A stretch of DNA of 64,000 nucleotides from the NCBI RefSeq assembly GCF_004114425.1, contig NZ_RDQF01000019.1:1-64000 (forward strand). The letters run 5' to 3'. This document shows, piece after piece, positions 51,459 through 59,968 of the stretch. Source of the stretch: Bradyrhizobium vignae. Its GTDB lineage: Bacteria > Pseudomonadota > Alphaproteobacteria > Rhizobiales > Xanthobacteraceae. How positions within the stretch are numbered: position 1 is the stretch's first letter; every line of letters begins with the position of its first letter. The notes under the pieces were generated by a model. It saw only the letters and a program-made list of their open reading frames with translations. It was not told the origin of the DNA and searched no databases. The position numbers were made by a program, and so were the translations under genes.

Positions 51459-53543
51459 ATGTCTATACGAGGCGAAGGGCCGGCGCGAGTCCGTCGTCGG
51501 CGTCCGAATGGCGGAGAGATTAACCTGGAGCAGCCAGCGAAGACCGTCCTGATCTGCTCGTGCGAAGACACGATGCGTCTCGACGTGGCTGCGATCCGGC
51601 GCGGATGCCCGAACTGCGAGCTCAAGAGCTTTCGCCACCTCTGCGGTGCGGAGCTCGATCATTTCCGCAACATTGCCGCGGCGGAAGGCATGCTGACGGT
51701 CGCCTGCACGCAGCAGGCCGCGCAGTTTTCTGACGAGGCCGGCGAACGGCCTGATGCAATCAGCTTCGTCAATATCCGCGAAACGGCCGGCTGGTCGCGC
51801 GAGGGCGCGCGCACTGGCCCAAAGATGGCCGGCCTGCTCGCATCCGCCTCCATCCCGGCCGCGGACTATCCGCTCGTCACCTTGTCGAGTGAGGGCGTGA
51901 TCCTGATCTACGGCCGCGATGAGGCTGCGATCGAGGCCGGCCGCCTGCTTGCCGATCACCTCGACGTCACGGTGATGCTGAAGCAGCTCGATGACGCGGT
52001 GCCGCCGGCTGCAACGGTGTTCCCGATCGTCAAGGGTACGATCCGCTCCGCGAAGGGACATTTCGGCGCGTTCGAACTTGCTATCGACGACTATGCGCGT
52101 CCCCGCCCCTCCTCGCGCGATCGTTTCGTGCTGGACCCGCCGCGAAGCGGCGTCACCTCGCACTGCGATATCGTGCTCGATCTGTCCGGCGATTTGCCGC
52201 TGTTTGCCGCCCACGACTTGCGCGACGGCTATCTTCGCGCCGACCCGAAAGATCCCGCTGCGGTGCTGCGCGCCGTGCTGACCGCGCGCGATCTGGTCGG
52301 CAGCTTCGACAAGCCGAGATATGTCGACTTTGCGCCCGCCCTTTGCGCCCATTCGCGCTCGAAGCGCACGGGCTGCCACCGCTGCCTCGATCTCTGCCCG
52401 ACGGGGGCGATCACGCCTGACGGCGATCATGTCGCAATCGATCCGAACATCTGCGCCGGCTGCGGCCAATGCGCGGCTGCCTGCCCGACCGGCGCGGCCT
52501 CCTACGCGCTGCCGCCCCCCGATACACAGCTCCAGAAAATTCGCGCCATGCTGCTCGCCTATCGCGAGGCTGGCGGCGCTGATGCGGTGCTGCTTTTTCA
52601 TGACGGATCGCACGGCACGCCTCTGATCGAGGCCCTCGCGCGGCATGGCGATGGCCTGCCGGCGAACGCGCTCCCCTTTGCCGTCAACGAGGTCACGCAG
52701 GTGGGGCTGGAAGCGATTGTCGGCGCCTTCGCCTATGGCGTATCCGCCGTGCGCTTCCTGCTCCGCGCCAAGCCGCACCACGATGTGACCGGATTGGCGC
52801 AGACGATCGCGATGGCCGAAGCGATCCTAGGCGGCCTTGGATTTGCAGGCCGTCGCCTCGCCACCATCGAAACGGATGATCCCGATGCGCTCGGCGAGCA
52901 TTTGACCGATATCGGCACGCTTGCCGCGGTCGCGACGCCCGCGACCTTCAAGACCGTCGGCAAGCGGCGCGACCTCTTGCGGTTCGCCCTCGGCGAGTTG
53001 CACCGACTGGCGCCGCAGCCGATCGACGTGATCGCCCTGCCGCAAGGTGCGCCGGTTGGTGCAATCACCGTCGATACCGATGGCTGCACGTTGTGCCTCT
53101 CCTGCGTCTCCGCCTGCCCGACCGGCGCGCTGCGCGACGATCCCGAGCGGCCCGTGTTGAAATTCATCGAGGATGCCTGCGTGCAATGCGGCCTGTGCCA
53201 GAGCACCTGTCCGGAAAAGGTCATCAGCCTCAAGCCGCAGATCGATTTCCGCGCGGCGCGTGCTCCCGCCGCGATTATCAAGGAAGAAGAGCCCGCACTC
53301 TGCGTCCGCTGCGGCACGCCCTTCGGCGTGAAGAGCACGATCGACCGCATCGCAGCCAAGCTCGAAGGCCGGCACTGGATGTATCCGGCCGGCGACAAAC
53401 GGGTCGAGGCACTCAGGATGTGCGCAGACTGCCGCGTCATCGTCATGAGCGAACAGCAATTCGATCCGTTCAAGGGCGTTCCGGAACGAACCCCGCCACG
53501 GACGACGGATGACTATCTACGCCAACGCAACGGCAAGGATTAG
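51459..53543 (+). CDS. Polyferredoxin-type 4Fe-4S protein
   Basis: A 694-residue soluble protein. The N-terminal part reads VLICSCEDTMRLDVAAIRRG and CPNCELKSF, a possible cluster site. Two ferredoxin modules follow: CHRCLDLCPTGAI with CAGCGQCAAACPTGA (about 300-345), and CTLCLSCVSACPTGAL with CVQCGLCQSTCPEKV (about 540-590). CVRCGTPFG and CADCRV end the protein. It has at least four [4Fe-4S] centres and no membrane segment, so it is a cytoplasmic electron carrier. Divergent from the formate dehydrogenase accessory genes, which it probably serves. The start codon is uncertain. Confidence 0.85.
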   Translation: MSIRGEGPARVRRRRPNGGEINLEQPAKTVLICSCEDTMRLDVAAIRRGCPNCELKSFRHLCGAELDHFRNIAAAEGMLTVACTQQAAQFSDEAGERPDAISFVNIRETAGWSREGARTGPKMAGLLASASIPAADYPLVTLSSEGVILIYGRDEAAIEAGRLLADHLDVTVMLKQLDDAVPPAATVFPIVKGTIRSAKGHFGAFELAIDDYARPRPSSRDRFVLDPPRSGVTSHCDIVLDLSGDLPLFAAHDLRDGYLRADPKDPAAVLRAVLTARDLVGSFDKPRYVDFAPALCAHSRSKRTGCHRCLDLCPTGAITPDGDHVAIDPNICAGCGQCAAACPTGAASYALPPPDTQLQKIRAMLLAYREAGGADAVLLFHDGSHGTPLIEALARHGDGLPANALPFAVNEVTQVGLEAIVGAFAYGVSAVRFLLRAKPHHDVTGLAQTIAMAEAILGGLGFAGRRLATIETDDPDALGEHLTDIGTLAAVATPATFKTVGKRRDLLRFALGELHRLAPQPIDVIALPQGAPVGAITVDTDGCTLCLSCVSACPTGALRDDPERPVLKFIEDACVQCGLCQSTCPEKVISLKPQIDFRAARAPAAIIKEEEPALCVRCGTPFGVKSTIDRIAAKLEGRHWMYPAGDKRVEALRMCADCRVIVMSEQQFDPFKGVPERTPPRTTDDYLRQRNGKD

Positions 53544-53579
53544 ACGAAGCGGACGTCTTCGCAAGGCCGGAAGAGGCAA

Positions 53580-54890
53580 TCATCGCGACGTCGCGCGGCC
53601 CAGGAACTCGGTGAGTGCGCGCCGGTCTTCGGCCGAACCGATGCGTTGCTCCGGCATCTTGGTGCCGGGGGTATAGGTGTTCGGCCCAATTTCGAACAGT
53701 CTTGCGACCGTTTCCGGCGTCCAGACGATGTCCATCCTCTTCAGCGCATCGGAGAAGCGATATCCCGGGAGCGAAGCGATCTTGCGGCCATATAGTCCAG
53801 CAAGCGTCGGGCCGGCACGCTGCACCTCCTTGTCCGACAGCGTGTGGCAGGCAACACACGCCCGAAATACATCGGCGCCATGATCGCCGGCATAGGCCGC
53901 GAGCGGATCGGCCGGTGTGCCGATCAGACCTGAGCCGATGGGATCGCCGGTGCGCGCGTTCCAGCGCCTGATCCTGCCGTCCGCACCACCCGTCATCAGT
54001 GTCTCGCGGTCTGGAAGGAAGGCGACCGACCACACCGGCTGCCCGGGCCCAACCAGCGTGCGCAGCAGGTTGCGCGACTTGCGATCGATGATCGCCACTG
54101 TGCCGCCGATGCCGGCCGCAGCGATCAATGCGCCGTCCGCCGACATCGTCAAGGCCACCACCGGTGTCGGGCTGGCCGCGACCTCGCCGCTGACCTTGCC
54201 GTCGGTGCTCAGCATGCGCAGCTTGCCGTCGACCGCGCCTGTGACGATTTCACCATCCGGCGCCACGGCCACCGCGTTCAGCGCCGCCGGCAACGTCACG
54301 ATTTCCGGCTGGCCATCCGGCAAACGCCAGATTCGCAGCGCAAGATCGTAGCCGACGCTGACAAGTCCGCCGTCCGGCAGGAAAGCGACACCGTTGACGT
54401 TCTGCGTATGCCCTTCGAGCGCGCGGGACGTGCCGTCCGATAGCGACCAGAGCCGTACCGTCCGATCCCATGAAGCCGATGCGAGAACCGACCCATCGGG
54501 CGACACGGCAAGCGCCACGATCGGAGCGACGTGCCCCTCCAGCACCCGGTCTGGCTCCTGCCGTCCCGCCGTCCACACCGCAATTCGTGCATCGGCGCCG
54601 GCCGTGATCATGCGGCCGTCCTTCAGAAAGACGACCGCATTGACGCCATCAGCATGATACCGCAGCACTTGCTCTGCGGTATCCGTCTTGAGCGACCAGC
54701 GGATGACCGCCGTGTCGAAGCTGCCGGAAAGAAGGCTGCCCCCGTCGGGCGAGATGGCGAGAGCCCGTATCGGGCCGCCGTGTCCGACCATGTCGGCGTG
54801 CGCGGGCGATGCGGCAAAGATGACCCACAGCGCCGCAGCGACGTTCCTGCACCAAGGCGATCTGTTCATTCGTGGCCGCCCTGCTGACAT
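53580..54890 (-). CDS. WD40-repeat cytochrome c fusion protein
   Basis: A 436-residue exported protein. The signal peptide (SPWCRNVAAALWVIFAASPAHA, about 11-32) precedes six to seven WD40 blades (GHGGPIRALAISPDGGSLLS, GHVAPIVALAVSPDGSVLAS, DRTVRLWSL and others). A C-terminal class I cytochrome c follows (CVACHTL heme site near 340; GTKMPEQ methionine ligand, about 410). Periplasmic location is certain if the heme is attached. GAGGG precedes the ATG at 54890; an ATG at 54869 is an alternative. A propeller plus cytochrome suggests a docking platform for electron transfer. Confidence 0.88.
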   Translation of the reverse strand: MSAGRPRMNRSPWCRNVAAALWVIFAASPAHADMVGHGGPIRALAISPDGGSLLSGSFDTAVIRWSLKTDTAEQVLRYHADGVNAVVFLKDGRMITAGADARIAVWTAGRQEPDRVLEGHVAPIVALAVSPDGSVLASASWDRTVRLWSLSDGTSRALEGHTQNVNGVAFLPDGGLVSVGYDLALRIWRLPDGQPEIVTLPAALNAVAVAPDGEIVTGAVDGKLRMLSTDGKVSGEVAASPTPVVALTMSADGALIAAAGIGGTVAIIDRKSRNLLRTLVGPGQPVWSVAFLPDRETLMTGGADGRIRRWNARTGDPIGSGLIGTPADPLAAYAGDHGADVFRACVACHTLSDKEVQRAGPTLAGLYGRKIASLPGYRFSDALKRMDIVWTPETVARLFEIGPNTYTPGTKMPEQRIGSAEDRRALTEFLGRATSR

Positions 54891-54944
54891 TCACGCCCTC
54901 AAGATTGCCAGAACGGGCAACGGAAATGAATATCCGGGACCGGT

Positions 54945-55205
54945 CTACTTGGCAGGTGCGGTCGTGGTCTTGGAGGATCCCTCGGGAGCGGCCTGCATTC
55001 CAGGCGGACTCTGGCCCTGGGGGCTTTCGGCTGGCGCACCACCCGAACCTGTATTGGTCGGGCCCGTCCAACCTTGCGGCTGTGCTTGACCTTTCTCCTC
55101 GGGACGGGTTGGCGTCGGCGAGGAGTTGGTTTGCGCGGGCTGGGCCAGGGCGCTCCCAGCAAAGCAAAGTGCAGCGAAGCACAAAAGCGTTTTCGCTAAT
55201 CTCAC
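54945..55205 (-). CDS. Small secreted Pro/Gln-rich protein
   Basis: An 86-residue protein (GTG start at 55205, GGAG upstream) with a signal peptide LLCFAALCFAGSALA-Q and a low-complexity mature part (QPQGWTGPTNTGSGGAPAES, ending in K). No known family is recognised. Secretion is well supported; function unknown. Confidence 0.7.
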   Translation of the reverse strand: MRLAKTLLCFAALCFAGSALAQPAQTNSSPTPTRPEEKGQAQPQGWTGPTNTGSGGAPAESPQGQSPPGMQAAPEGSSKTTTAPAK

Positions 55206-55688
55206 GCAATATCTCCGATGCGCTCACTAACTCGCAAGAACTTCCAAACCCTCCTTCCGTTCCGAAGCGTGCAGTGCAATAGCCCGGCTCGCGCATCCTC
55301 CGCCTTGAATGCCGATCGCCCCGACACCAGATTCTGGCTGCTCACGTCAAGGAAGACGGCATGCAGGGGCGAACGGGGCCAATTCTGCGGATGATTGCGC
55401 GGCTGCGCGTTCTTCGTGCCATTGATGGCCTGCAAGATCCCGCTGCGCGAGAAGCCTCGTCTTTCCTCCTCCTCGTTGCCGTCGTGCTCGCGCTGCTGCT
55501 CGCAGTCTTGGAAGTCGATTTGAATGGCACCGAGCTTCAGTCCCTTGGCTTGATGGGCGATGCGTTTTCCGCCGATCCCGTGTTCAAGAGCCCATAGGAC
55601 CGCGGAAGCCTTGGAGCGATCAACGAGCTTGCTGGCGGCAAGCCGTGTCGTATAGATGGTTTGCTGGTCCAATCGAGGGAGGCTGAGG
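55206..55688. other. Stretch without a supported gene
   Basis: A 156-codon leftward frame (55202-55672) and a 78-codon rightward frame (55361-55597) overlap each other here. The leftward product is rich in Arg/Glu/Gln and resembles nothing known; the rightward one is a hydrophobic Leu/Val run that is likely antisense noise. The leftward frame would overlap the small secreted gene by four bases, so it is kept as a weak possibility only. Confidence 0.35.
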
Positions 55689-55811
55689 ATGAAGGCTTTT
55701 TTGCTTGGCTGCGTCGCGGCCCTGGTGATTGCGATTGCGGGGATGCTGATCTTGGATCGCGTTCAGGAGCCCGCCGCGCAGGCGTTTGCTACGACCGGGG
55801 TGCGTCTCTGA
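55689..55811 (+). CDS. 40-residue small membrane protein
   Basis: Encodes MKAFLLGCVAALVIAIAGML then ILDRVQEPAAQAFATTGVRL. It has one strong membrane helix (4-22) and a short polar tail. GGGAGGCTGAGG lies directly before the ATG, a strong ribosome site. I recall similar short proteins ending near FxTxGVRL as common in Bradyrhizobium, function unknown. It ends seven bases before the convergent binding-protein gene. Confidence 0.7.
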   Translation: MKAFLLGCVAALVIAIAGMLILDRVQEPAAQAFATTGVRL

Positions 55812-55818
55812 GAAGCAC

Positions 55819-56811
55819 TCAGTCGCGCTTGAGCCCGATCGACTTGACGATGGGAGTCAGGCGGACGAGTTCGTCCTCGACGAGGCGCTGAAATTTATCG
55901 GGGCCTGAATCGATGTCCGGCTCCAAACCTTGCGAACGATAGCTTTCCTGCAACTGAGGATCGGCCATCGCCGCGCGGGTCGCGGCGGCGATCCGCTCCA
56001 CGACCGCGTCCGGGGTCGCTCTTGGGGCAAACAAGCCAAACCAGCCGGCATATCTGAGGCCTGGCATGCCGGATTCGGCAACCGTCGGAACTTCCGGCGC
56101 TCCGCTCAACCGCCGGTCGCTCGTCACGGCGATCAGCCGCAGCTTGCCCGCAAAGTGCAATTGCAGGATCTGGCTCGAGACCACTGCAATGACCGAGTTG
56201 ATCTGGCCACTGACGAGGTCGCTGGTCGCGGGCCCCATGCCCCGGTAAGGGACGTGAACCAAATCCGCCGCAAGACCCGATTGCTGTCTGAACATCTCTC
56301 CGACGAGATGATTGCCGGTGCCGACGCCGGGAGTGCCATAGGTAAGCCCACCCGGATTGGCCTTCGCAAAAGCTGCCAGCTCCCGCAGATCCTTCACCGG
56401 CAGGGACGGATGAACGACGAATGCAAGCGTGCTCGTAATCAGCCGGTAGATGGCGCGGAAATCGCGAACCGCGTCGTAGGCGGGCTGCGCCGACGACAAC
56501 GGAATCGTCACTTGGGTGCTGCCATTGCCGAGCAGAAGCGAGTAGCCATCCGGTGCGCTCTGCGCCACCGCGGCGGAGCCGATCGCACCGCCGGCGCCGC
56601 CGATATTCTCGACATGGACCTGCCCCAGCAGCGGAGTGACCTTGTCGGCCCATGGACGGCCGATCTGATCACCTGCAGCGCCAGCCGAATAGGGAATGAC
56701 CAGCTTGATGGAGCGGGAGGGGTAATCGTCGGCGGTTGCACCACCGGGCCAGGCAGCCAGCGCCGCGAGGCACGCCGCCATATCGAGCAGTTCTCGCCGT
56801 GAAAGGGACAT
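55819..56811 (-). CDS. Tripartite tricarboxylate transporter-type (Bug/TctC) substrate-binding protein
   Basis: A 330-residue periplasmic protein. The signal (SLSRRELLDMAACLAALAAW) is twin-arginine-like with cleavage near ATA-DD (about 27). Bug hallmarks follow: YPSRSIKLVIPYSAGAAGDQ, VENIGGAGGAIGSAAVAQSA, PDGYSLLLGNGSTQ and LRYAGWFGLFAPRATP. It binds small organic acids or similar ligands. No TctA/TctB membrane genes are adjacent, so it is an orphan receptor as is usual. The ATG at 56811 is preferred; one at 56841 is possible. Confidence 0.9.
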   Translation of the reverse strand: MSLSRRELLDMAACLAALAAWPGGATADDYPSRSIKLVIPYSAGAAGDQIGRPWADKVTPLLGQVHVENIGGAGGAIGSAAVAQSAPDGYSLLLGNGSTQVTIPLSSAQPAYDAVRDFRAIYRLITSTLAFVVHPSLPVKDLRELAAFAKANPGGLTYGTPGVGTGNHLVGEMFRQQSGLAADLVHVPYRGMGPATSDLVSGQINSVIAVVSSQILQLHFAGKLRLIAVTSDRRLSGAPEVPTVAESGMPGLRYAGWFGLFAPRATPDAVVERIAAATRAAMADPQLQESYRSQGLEPDIDSGPDKFQRLVEDELVRLTPIVKSIGLKRD

Positions 56812-57152
56812 CTTCTGCGTATTCGGGACCGAGCTGATCATCTTGCACGAATGAGAGGTCTGGAAAATCCGTGCAAGGAGGTCGCTGCCCTGCACTGTGC
56901 GGGCGGCAATGGCCGCGCGAGCTGTGTCGCAATCCTTGCCGACGCTCCACCGCTACCAACCGTTTGCTGGCGCGAGTCGATCTTGGGCCCCATATCCATC
57001 TCCGGCATCTTAAGGGTTTGGTAACGATACGAACATGGTTGAACGCATTGATGCAAATCGCGCGCCGCCGGTGTTTGACCCGTAACGACCTTGCTATAAG
57101 CGCAGCTACGGCTCGACGACGCTCGCGAATGATTTGGCTTCCCTGATTGCGC
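56812..57152. other. Intergenic control region
   Basis: This 341-base gap separates divergent genes and probably contains promoters for both. A TTGACC...TATAAG pair occurs at 57075-57100 but with only 14 bases between, too short for a normal sigma-70 promoter. Nothing else recognisable was seen. Confidence 0.35.
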
Positions 57153-58289
57153 ATGAACAAGCTCAGCAACACGTTCGACATCGTCATCGAACAGTCGTTC
57201 GACTTTCTGTCTCCGGAATATGCACAGCTGTTTGATCGCTCGGCCGCCACTGCGTTCCAGCATCCGATCTGGCTGAACAGCCTCTACACCAGGCTCGCGC
57301 CCGAAGCGGGTGCGACAGCTTTGGTCCTCGTGGTCCGCTACCGCGCGACGGGGGCCCTTGCGATGGTGTTGCCCCTGCTCCGGATCCGGCGCGGTCCGAT
57401 ACGAACCGTCGAGTTCGCCGACCTCCGCGTTTCCGACTATCTGGCGCCGGTTTGCAGCCCTGACGTGTTGTCGCAACTGCTCGGTGACGCCGCTGCATGC
57501 GCGCAGATTCGGCGCCTTGTCCGCCCTTTCGATCTGCTCCGAATGGCCAAGCTGCCCGACGCGCGGCTTCCGATCGAAGACCTCCTGGGCGCGCCACGAC
57601 GTGTATCGATGGACACCAATGCCTATGCCACGGTTCTCGTCGCGCCGTTCGAGCAATGGCGCGCCAGCGCGATGGATCGCTCCTATCAGAAGGAGCTCGC
57701 AAAGAAGTATCGTCAACTGCAGAAGAAAGGCGCGCTAAGCTTCTCATGCTGCGGCGACGGCCCCGCCGTGCTCGAGACGCTGGACGTGATGAGGAAGTTT
57801 CGCGGCCCGCGCTTTCACGCACAGGGCGACGGAGATCTGCTTCAGCGTCCCGAATATTACGGCTTCTATTCCGATGTCGCCCTTCGCGGCATGGGCTCCT
57901 TTGTCCGCGTCTATGCCATGAAGATGGACGGCGACGTGATTGCCGCCGTGCTGGGACTGTGCCACCGGGGCAGCTTCCTCGTCATCATGAGCGCCTTCGA
58001 TATCGAGGGCTACAAGAGCCAATCCCTCGGCGCGCTGATGTTCGAACAAGTGGCGCGGGATTGTATCGAGCGCGGAGATCAGATGCTCGATTTCACCATC
58101 GGCGATGAGCCATACAAGAAGTTGTTCGGCGGGCGGCCTTCGCCGATGTGGGCGGTCACGCAGGCGGGCAGCACCATAGGGGCCATCGCCCTCTTCGCGT
58201 TGAAGCAGGCTCCCTGGCTCAAGCTGGCGGCCAAGCGGCTGTCGGATTTGAGGCTCCAGCCCGCCCGCCCCACAACTCCGACGCGCTGA
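57153..58289 (+). CDS. CelD/BcsL-type GNAT acyltransferase
   Basis: A 378-residue protein with two GNAT-like halves, the FemAB/CelD plan. Features are AFQHPIWLNSLYTRLAPEAG and ALVLVVRYRATGALAMVLPL near the N-terminus. The second half has RSYQKELAKKYRQLQKKG (a basic acceptor-side helix), DVIAAVLGLCHRGSFLVIMS, and LDFTIGDEPYKKLFGG at the end, the segment typical of polysaccharide-linked acetyltransferases. It probably acylates a sugar unit in a surface polysaccharide. It opens the second glycan locus. The ATG at 57153 is preferred over the TTG two codons earlier. Confidence 0.86.
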   Translation: MNKLSNTFDIVIEQSFDFLSPEYAQLFDRSAATAFQHPIWLNSLYTRLAPEAGATALVLVVRYRATGALAMVLPLLRIRRGPIRTVEFADLRVSDYLAPVCSPDVLSQLLGDAAACAQIRRLVRPFDLLRMAKLPDARLPIEDLLGAPRRVSMDTNAYATVLVAPFEQWRASAMDRSYQKELAKKYRQLQKKGALSFSCCGDGPAVLETLDVMRKFRGPRFHAQGDGDLLQRPEYYGFYSDVALRGMGSFVRVYAMKMDGDVIAAVLGLCHRGSFLVIMSAFDIEGYKSQSLGALMFEQVARDCIERGDQMLDFTIGDEPYKKLFGGRPSPMWAVTQAGSTIGAIALFALKQAPWLKLAAKRLSDLRLQPARPTTPTR

Positions 58290-58316
58290 CCGGCGGCAGG
58301 CGCAGGGGCGCAGAGC

Positions 58317-59540
58317 CTAGGCACGCAACGCGCCGCGGACACGCCCGAGCCAGCCCGGATTCATTTGGTCGACGCGGTGTGCAAGACTGCGCCGCAGGAA
58401 GTGCAACCGCCGCCGCACGTCCCAGCCGATATCGTTGCGGGACGTCAGGGCCTGGCGGAAGCGCGCCATCTTCAGCGACTGCTGGTCCGCCGCGATCTTG
58501 TCGCGATCGGAATAGAACTGCGAAATCTTCTCCCGGCCCATGCCTGCGGTCATGAGCCACCGCGGAACGTATTCGGTGCAAAGACGGTCGACGTCCACCA
58601 GCAGGCGGGCGACGCCCGTGCCGGCGGCGGGACAGTTGGTCTGGAACGCATCGCCGATGAGCACGACGCCGGGCTGGAGATGTCCCTCGACGACAGTCAG
58701 ATCCATCACCCAATTCTGGACCCGGTCGGTCACGCGGAAATCGCCGAGGTAGGACTGCAATCCCGGCAGCAGGCGCAAAACCGTCGCTTCCGGTTCGCGA
58801 CGCAATTCGCGCATGATCGGATCGGTCGGATCGCGGAACATGAAGAGATTGGCCCGCATGCCGGCACGGACGGGAAACAGGCTGAGATAGTCGATGCCGT
58901 CCGCCGTGCGTTCGCCGTAGCAGGTCAACGCCTCGAAATCGAACGGGCGACCGTCCTTGCGAGCGATCGTGAAGCCGAAAGAAACCGAATGGCGCTCGGC
59001 CAGCACACGCCGCCTGATGCCAAGCTTGTAACCCAGCACTCCCGCCATGCCGGTGGCGAGAACAACGAGGCGAGCCGTCACACACCGTCCGGAGGCCAGC
59101 TCGAGATGCTGGACGTCGTCGCTGCTGCTGATCGCTGTGACCTCGTCGACGATCAGGTTGGACGGATCGGGAATCTGGCTGCGCGCCATGGCGACGAGAT
59201 CGGCATAGGGAAAACCGTAAGCCTGGCCGACGCTGACATCGACCACTTTACCCTCCCGGATATTGAGCACCCGCTGATATCGACAAGCGACGCCGTCGAG
59301 CGCGCTGAGGAAGCCCAGCTTGCGGAGCAACTGCAGCTGATGGCCGCCGATCTTTTCGACCCGGAACTCGTGCGGATAGACCGCCCGCTTGTCGACGAGA
59401 GCAACGCGATGCCCTGCCCGCGCCAGCACGGCCGCCGCAAGCGATCCCGCAAGGCCGCCGCCGACAATTGCGATGTCCGAGACGATCGGTGCGGTCCCGC
59501 CCCCGTCGATCGGCCCGGTCACGGTTCTATCCGTCGTCAT
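58317..59540 (-). CDS. FAD-dependent oxidoreductase (halogenase/geranylgeranyl reductase-like)
   Basis: A 407-residue flavoprotein. The dinucleotide motif is IAIVGGGLAGSLAAAVLARA (about 24-43) and the second FAD motif is GVVLIGDAFQTNCPAAGTG (about 300-318). It belongs to the UbiH/halogenase-type group by layout. No tryptophan-halogenase WxWxIP motif is evident. It faces the CelD-type gene tail-to-tail, 27 bases away, and is divergent from the flippase gene. A role in modifying a polysaccharide carrier lipid or sugar is speculative. GGAGCAGGAG precedes the ATG. Confidence 0.85.
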   Translation of the reverse strand: MTTDRTVTGPIDGGGTAPIVSDIAIVGGGLAGSLAAAVLARAGHRVALVDKRAVYPHEFRVEKIGGHQLQLLRKLGFLSALDGVACRYQRVLNIREGKVVDVSVGQAYGFPYADLVAMARSQIPDPSNLIVDEVTAISSSDDVQHLELASGRCVTARLVVLATGMAGVLGYKLGIRRRVLAERHSVSFGFTIARKDGRPFDFEALTCYGERTADGIDYLSLFPVRAGMRANLFMFRDPTDPIMRELRREPEATVLRLLPGLQSYLGDFRVTDRVQNWVMDLTVVEGHLQPGVVLIGDAFQTNCPAAGTGVARLLVDVDRLCTEYVPRWLMTAGMGREKISQFYSDRDKIAADQQSLKMARFRQALTSRNDIGWDVRRRLHFLRRSLAHRVDQMNPGWLGRVRGALRA

Positions 59541-59968
59541 GGCTCCTGCTCCCACGGTTAACGGGCGCTTCCAGTGCAATTCTCTCGCCTGATGTCGCAT
59601 CGCAGAGCCAAGTGCGATCATTTCCGGAGATTGAGGTTAACGACCGGGAGCGTCGGGCACGCCGCCGCCATCGCGGCACGCGTCTTGCTCGGGAGGCTCT
59701 GCAAATTCCGGATTCCGTCTCGGCGGCCAATCTGCGCGAGCCATTCCGCACTCAAACGGCTGATCTCGCCTCTTTCGGTCGTCGATGCGGCGCTATCACG
59801 TCAGTTGATCGGGTCGGACTTTGCATTGCTTGGGACAATGGGTACGGCGATGTTCAAGAGTGAAGCAACCGGCGTAACCGCGATATCGTCGCGACCGGCG
59901 CGATCTCGCGAGCCGTCCATTAACACTCACGATTTTTCGGCATGCTAGGCTGTCGCCAGTATCGGAAC
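59541..59968. other. Intergenic stretch between divergent genes
   Basis: Over 400 bases without a supported gene. It must hold the flavoprotein and flippase promoters. Several short rightward frames run through it but have no recognisable product. Composition is less GC-rich near 59900-59940, consistent with a promoter just before the flippase gene. Confidence 0.35.

Noticed and set aside
55202..55672. Leftward 156-codon frame upstream of the small secreted protein
   Set aside because: No family resemblance, odd composition and competing frame; not enough to call a gene.
57075..57100. TTGACC...TATAAG promoter
   Set aside because: Spacing is 14 bases instead of 16-18.
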